A stretch of 36,691 nucleotides of DNA from Heterotrichella gracilis. Lineage: Eukaryota; Sar; Xanthophyceae; Tribonematales; Xanthonemataceae. This document shows positions 33,383 through 36,691 of this stretch, in pieces. The stretch is from assembly GCA_032358255.1 (NCBI GenBank), contig JAULBX010027484.1:1-36691 (forward strand), read 5' to 3'. The notes under the pieces are model-generated. The model was not told the DNA's origin and ran no database searches. It saw only the letters and a list, made by a program, of their open reading frames with translations. Both the position numbers and the translations under genes were made by a program. Each line of letters begins with the position of its first letter. The stretch's first letter is position 1.

Positions 33383-33399
33383 AGTGAGAGGGTTGGCCC

Positions 33400-33560
33400 A
33401 CTATGGCAGCATGTGTATATAGTGTATACAGCCTTGCCAGTATAGTAGCCGTATATACAGGGGGGGCGTAAGGGCACCCTACCGCCATATCATCATACAG
33501 CCGCATGAATATGCGGGGGTAACGTAAGGCACCACCATACCGCCATACTGCCATATCAGC
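33400..33560. repeat. CCGCCATA-type degenerate repeat zone
   Basis: ACCGCCATAT, ACCGCCATACTGCCATAT and GTATATA words recur irregularly. Low-complexity intergenic DNA, no gene. Confidence 0.4.
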
Positions 33561-33564
33561 TCCT

Positions 33565-33655
33565 AAATCTTAAACCCTAAAACCCTAAACCCTAAACCAC
33601 TAAAACTTAAAACCCTGAAAACCTAAAACCTACATGTATCGAAACCCTAACAGGC
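33565..33655 (-). repeat. interstitial degenerate telomere-like repeat (CCCTAAA)n
   Basis: About ten perfect or near units: AACCCTAAAACCCTAAACCC, then CTAAACCACTAAAAC, AAAACCCTGAAAACC and a final GAAACCCTAAC. The plant-type motif is clear, the array is mutated and short. Confidence 0.75.
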
Positions 33656-33710
33656 ACGTGCATGGGTGTCTTACAGGCCCTGTAGGCCAGTATGGCTGCA
33701 TGGTCGCCTA

Positions 33711-33755
33711 GGATCCCCCCCCCCTCCCCCCATCCCCACCCCCCTTCCCCTACCA
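33711..33755. repeat. C-rich tract
   Basis: Runs of 6 to 12 C interrupted by T and A. Comparable C-runs occur near 8332, 11698 and 26447. Confidence 0.7.
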
Positions 33756-34027
33756 TACAGCCCTACTATTCTACTGGCTTCAACCATGTACACCAAAAGT
33801 GGGGAGGTGCAGGGCATACTGCCATATCACCACACAGCTTCCCATGCCACTATAGCACGCCAACTGGGTAACTGTATGGAAGCATAGGAGGCAGTTAGGT
33901 GTGGGGGCATGGCCATATCTGTATGCTAGCTTGCGAGCGTAGAGTCCACCATATCGGTATTGGAGGCCGTGTTTGCGTTCAGAGAAGATGATTTTTCAGC
34001 CTTTAACGGTTATCCGACTGCTAAATT

Positions 34028-34062
34028 GGCTGTATTGCTGGAATGCATGTAACTACCAACTA
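34028..34062 (+). repeat. LINE family 2 3'-end piece
   Basis: GGCTGTATTGCTGGAATGCATG followed by TAACTACC matches the sequence at the end of the family 2 copy (32788-32835), with an 8-base difference in the middle. Confidence 0.55.
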
Positions 34063-34149
34063 ACTTTACGGTCATCCGTTTGTACCAGGTTGAAAAACAA
34101 TGTACCAGGTAAAAACACAAATTGATCTGTACTACAAGGTTACAAGATT

Positions 34150-36312
34150 ATGTGACTGTAATCGAGTGGTACCATATTTTTGAGAATTATAACATTTACA
34201 AGCTTTAATTTGACAGTCACATTCAGGGAGCCAACCCGGGCTCACGAGACTGTTGGGGGTGATGAAGTCACCCCGCTTACTAAAACGTATGTGAACTAAT
34301 GGGGCCACATTGGCCCCACATTTGCTACCAAAGAAGCTGAGCAAGTTTCTGGAGATGTCATCATAGCAACTATGAAATGTTTCTCTGCTGTCGTGGTATA
34401 GTGGACATTCAAAACCGAAGTGGTGTTTATCTTCAAAATGTTGTTGTCCAGCCGTCTTGCAGTATTTGCACAACCTATGCATATTTAACGCGTCTCCATC
34501 TCCCTGTTTCAACTTCAAAGATCATGGGCACCCATTCTAAACTTGGCTAACTCAACTCTATGCCTTTTGCACAAGTCCCAAGTCAAATATTCTGCCATCG
34601 TTCCCCAATCACCACCGTGTATGCTCACATATTGCATAATTTTCCTCCTTGCATTGACTGTGCTTGACCTCAAATATGCCCTGGCTGGAGCCTCCCTGTT
34701 TCCATTAGCTCCTCGATCTCTAGCGCTTCCGGGCTGGGTGTCAGGACAGGTGTGCCACAGGGTTGGCTTGCTACCGTGCTGGCATAAACCATCTGCCCCG
34801 CGAGGGGTAAGAGGCCATGTGTCTGGGGATACGCGTGCTCTAATTGAGTTTCGGTTGCCCAAGCCGAGGAGCCGTAGCCACTGTGCCTGTGGTCCCCTCC
34901 CTGCCTGCCTAGCCTGCCTGTGTTTCCCTCCCATGGGTCACTCCATCCCCTGGCGCTGGATCTTCAGCTCCATTCATAGTAATCCACTGATGTAGTTGTG
35001 CTGTCCAGGAGTGTTTCACCGTACGCTGACGTCTAACCCATTCGTATGCTGACATTACAAATCTAGAACTGGCTGTTTCCTTAAAATCCACCATACAGTT
35101 GTAAAATTTCAAAGTGTTTCTGCCACACAAACTGCAAGGGTAGCCAGCCAGCTTTGCTGTACACCATACACTTTGCAGTTGAATTCCTGATCCCTAACAT
35201 TTTGTGCATAAAGGGAATTTTGCGAAGTGTCTCGCAGCCTGACTGCATGTACTGCGTACCCCACACTTCACCGCCGTATGAGAGCACTGGTAAAACCAAG
35301 GTTTTAAACAGCTGGCATTTCAATTTACTGTTTGTTATGCCCATCATTACACACTTGCGCATCATACCAAACATGGCTTTGCGAGCAGCCACTGCTAATA
35401 TCTCTACAGCGGCCTTAAAGTCTGCCTTTCTGTGGCAAACAATACCCAAATACGGTAAGAATACTGTGCTATTTTATCTAACTGGGTGCCCATGTATTGA
35501 AACTGCTCACTAGCCATGCAAGTGGCTAGGTGACTACAATCTTTAAATACCACCACCTGTGTGTTATTAGATTGACGGTAAGGCCTTGCCTGTCCGGAAT
35601 GCATAGAGCATATCGAAAGATGCTCGCAGTCGAATGGGTGCGAACGAGAGGATGCCATTGTCATTGGCATACAGTAGGCAAATGATTTGCACCCCATCCA
35701 GCTCCAGGGCATGTGTCTTGTGGATGTTGCGTACGAGTATCTTGGTAATGATTCGAGCAAGTCAGTATACAGTCCAAAGAGAGTGGGTGACAACGGGCAA
35801 CCTTGTTTAAACCCCTAATTAGCGGTGGAATAATGGCATATGGCCCTCTGTAGGTGTCAGATCAGCACACATTTCTGTACATGCTCATTAGCGCGCTCAG
35901 AAAAGTGCCTCTAATGCCTAACTGATGGAGGTGTTCCCAAAGCTGCGCCCTAGAAACTGTATCATATTGTTGTTTGAAATCAACAAAACAAGCGTACAGT
36001 TTCTCACCCTTACTGCAGGTCTTATCCACTGAAGGATGCGCATGTTATCCGTACGGATAACATGCTCATCCTCAACGTTGCCCAAAACTCTTTCCTGAAA
36101 CCGGCCTGACCCTTTGCCCTAATACCCATGCATGTTTTTTGGCGCATGTTCTGAGTCGCTACTCTAGGATCGTTGCGTACAGCTTTCCAATAATGTCCCC
36201 CACCGTGATCCCGCGATAACTCATTGGATCCTCAAGATCCCTGCAATCAAGATTAGGTGGATTACACCAATGGAGCACTGGTCAGGACACCTTGCTGAGG
36301 AACTCTATGAAC
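34150..36312 (-). mobile_element. LINE family 1 copy G, 5'-truncated
   Basis: The 3' tail lies at 34150-34215 and is shared with copy B. The frame 34132-34518 keeps the best Cys/His knuckle in the window (LCKYCKTAGQQHF ... FECPLY). Minus-strand frames at 34515-35449 carry the C-terminal region (VLPVLSYGGEVWGTQYMQ, LPLQFVWQKH). The 35404-35793 frame covers MSPTLFGLYTDLLES and the thumb region, and RT fingers follow up to about 36312. YADD is damaged: the frame reads AYCMPMTMA where LLYADDIVIL is expected. Stops and shifts break it, but large blocks remain alignable to copy A. Confidence 0.87.
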
Positions 36313-36601
36313 AATGCTTTGTTCCGTTTCAGTAATTTACACGTTTCTAAAAAATCAGGCGGTGATGCCAGCTGGCATTAAGAGCTGAGCAATCCGGTGT
36401 GGCGCTACTATAAGGCCATATTAAGGGTTTTTCGGGTTTTATTATGATTTTAATATATTGATGGTCAACATCGCACCGGAATAAAGTGACCGTGCAGGAA
36501 AATCGGGCATGTCATGAACTATTAGAATATGTAATAACTTTTTATCGGTGAGGTGTCTAATTAGTGATCCATGTCTTTTGATGATCCATGTCAAAAGACA
36601 T
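36313..36601. other. flank with shared repeat and small hairpin
   Basis: At 36460-36525 it shares a diverged repeat with 20085-20160. ATGTCTTTTGA (36571-36581) and TCAAAAGACAT (36591-36601) form an 11-bp stem, and GATCCATGTC is directly repeated. No gene is recognised. Confidence 0.5.
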
Positions 36602-36691
36602 AAGTAAGTAAGTGTTTGCTTTCCAGCTTCGAAGCCAGGTTAGCATGTCTGGGTATGCCTCACCCCAGTCCTAGAGCCAAGGCTTAACTGA
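36602..36691 (-). mobile_element. SINE copy 3, cut by window edge
   Basis: AAGTAAGTAAGTG is the reversed tail. TGCTTTCCAGCTTCGAAGCC and AGTCCTAGAGCCAAGGCTTA are the reverse complement of the SINE body at 27340-27410, with few mismatches. It is closer to the 27193 copy than the 13800 copy is. Its head lies beyond the window. Confidence 0.85.

Noticed and set aside
33400..33560. CRISPR-like array from repeated CCGCCATAT words
   Set aside because: Repeats are short, irregular and without uniform spacers, and the DNA is eukaryotic.

Overview
The window is eukaryotic nuclear DNA: AT-leaning, intron-rich and full of decayed transposons. I infer a flagellated member of the green lineage (a green alga or an early land plant with motile sperm). 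Three things point there: the one recognisable host gene encodes an axonemal protein, plant-type TTTAGGG-like motifs occur at several places, and a TGTAA motif follows the gene's stop. The taxon is an inference.

Host gene. Positions 7028-29647 (+) hold one split gene of 14 exons that I reassembled from splice sites, reading phase and family resemblance. Every junction keeps frame and the exons sum to 2604 nt (867 codons plus stop). The product is a coiled-coil protein that I identify as CCDC40 (FAP172 in Chlamydomonas), which with CCDC39 forms the 96-nm ruler of ciliary doublets. Introns range from 77 bp to 4.6 kb. A block of about 57 residues expected from the family is absent between exons 8 and 9.

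Mobile elements. (i) A family of APE-type non-LTR retrotransposons (LINE family 1): one almost full-length copy at about 1640-6875 (+), 5'-truncated copies at 9385-11428 (-), 16313-18112 (-, split), 18865-19950 (+) and 34150-36312 (-), and short 3' pieces at 11465, 14505, 19303 and 23281. (ii) Fragments of a second LINE family at 21320, 24490 and 32180. (iii) Four non-autonomous DNA transposons with terminal inverted repeats and target duplications that can be read directly: 2538-3825 (7-bp duplication, nested in the LINE endonuclease), 15404-15808 and 30427-31146 (8-bp duplications, hAT-like), and 16546-17903 (TA duplication, GC-rich core, nested in a LINE). (iv) A tRNA-related SINE with a (TTAC)n tail and 14-bp duplication at 27193-27436, plus diverged copies near 13800 and at the right edge.

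Layout. 1-1640: a decayed minus-strand coding fragment. 1640-6875: the LINE. 7028-29647: CCDC40 with LINEs, a SINE and MITEs in its introns. 29650-36691: repeats only (hAT-like element, hairpins, telomere-like DNA, LINE copies, SINE). I recognise no second intact host gene. No complete transposase or reverse transcriptase is intact, so all elements here look immobile on their own.
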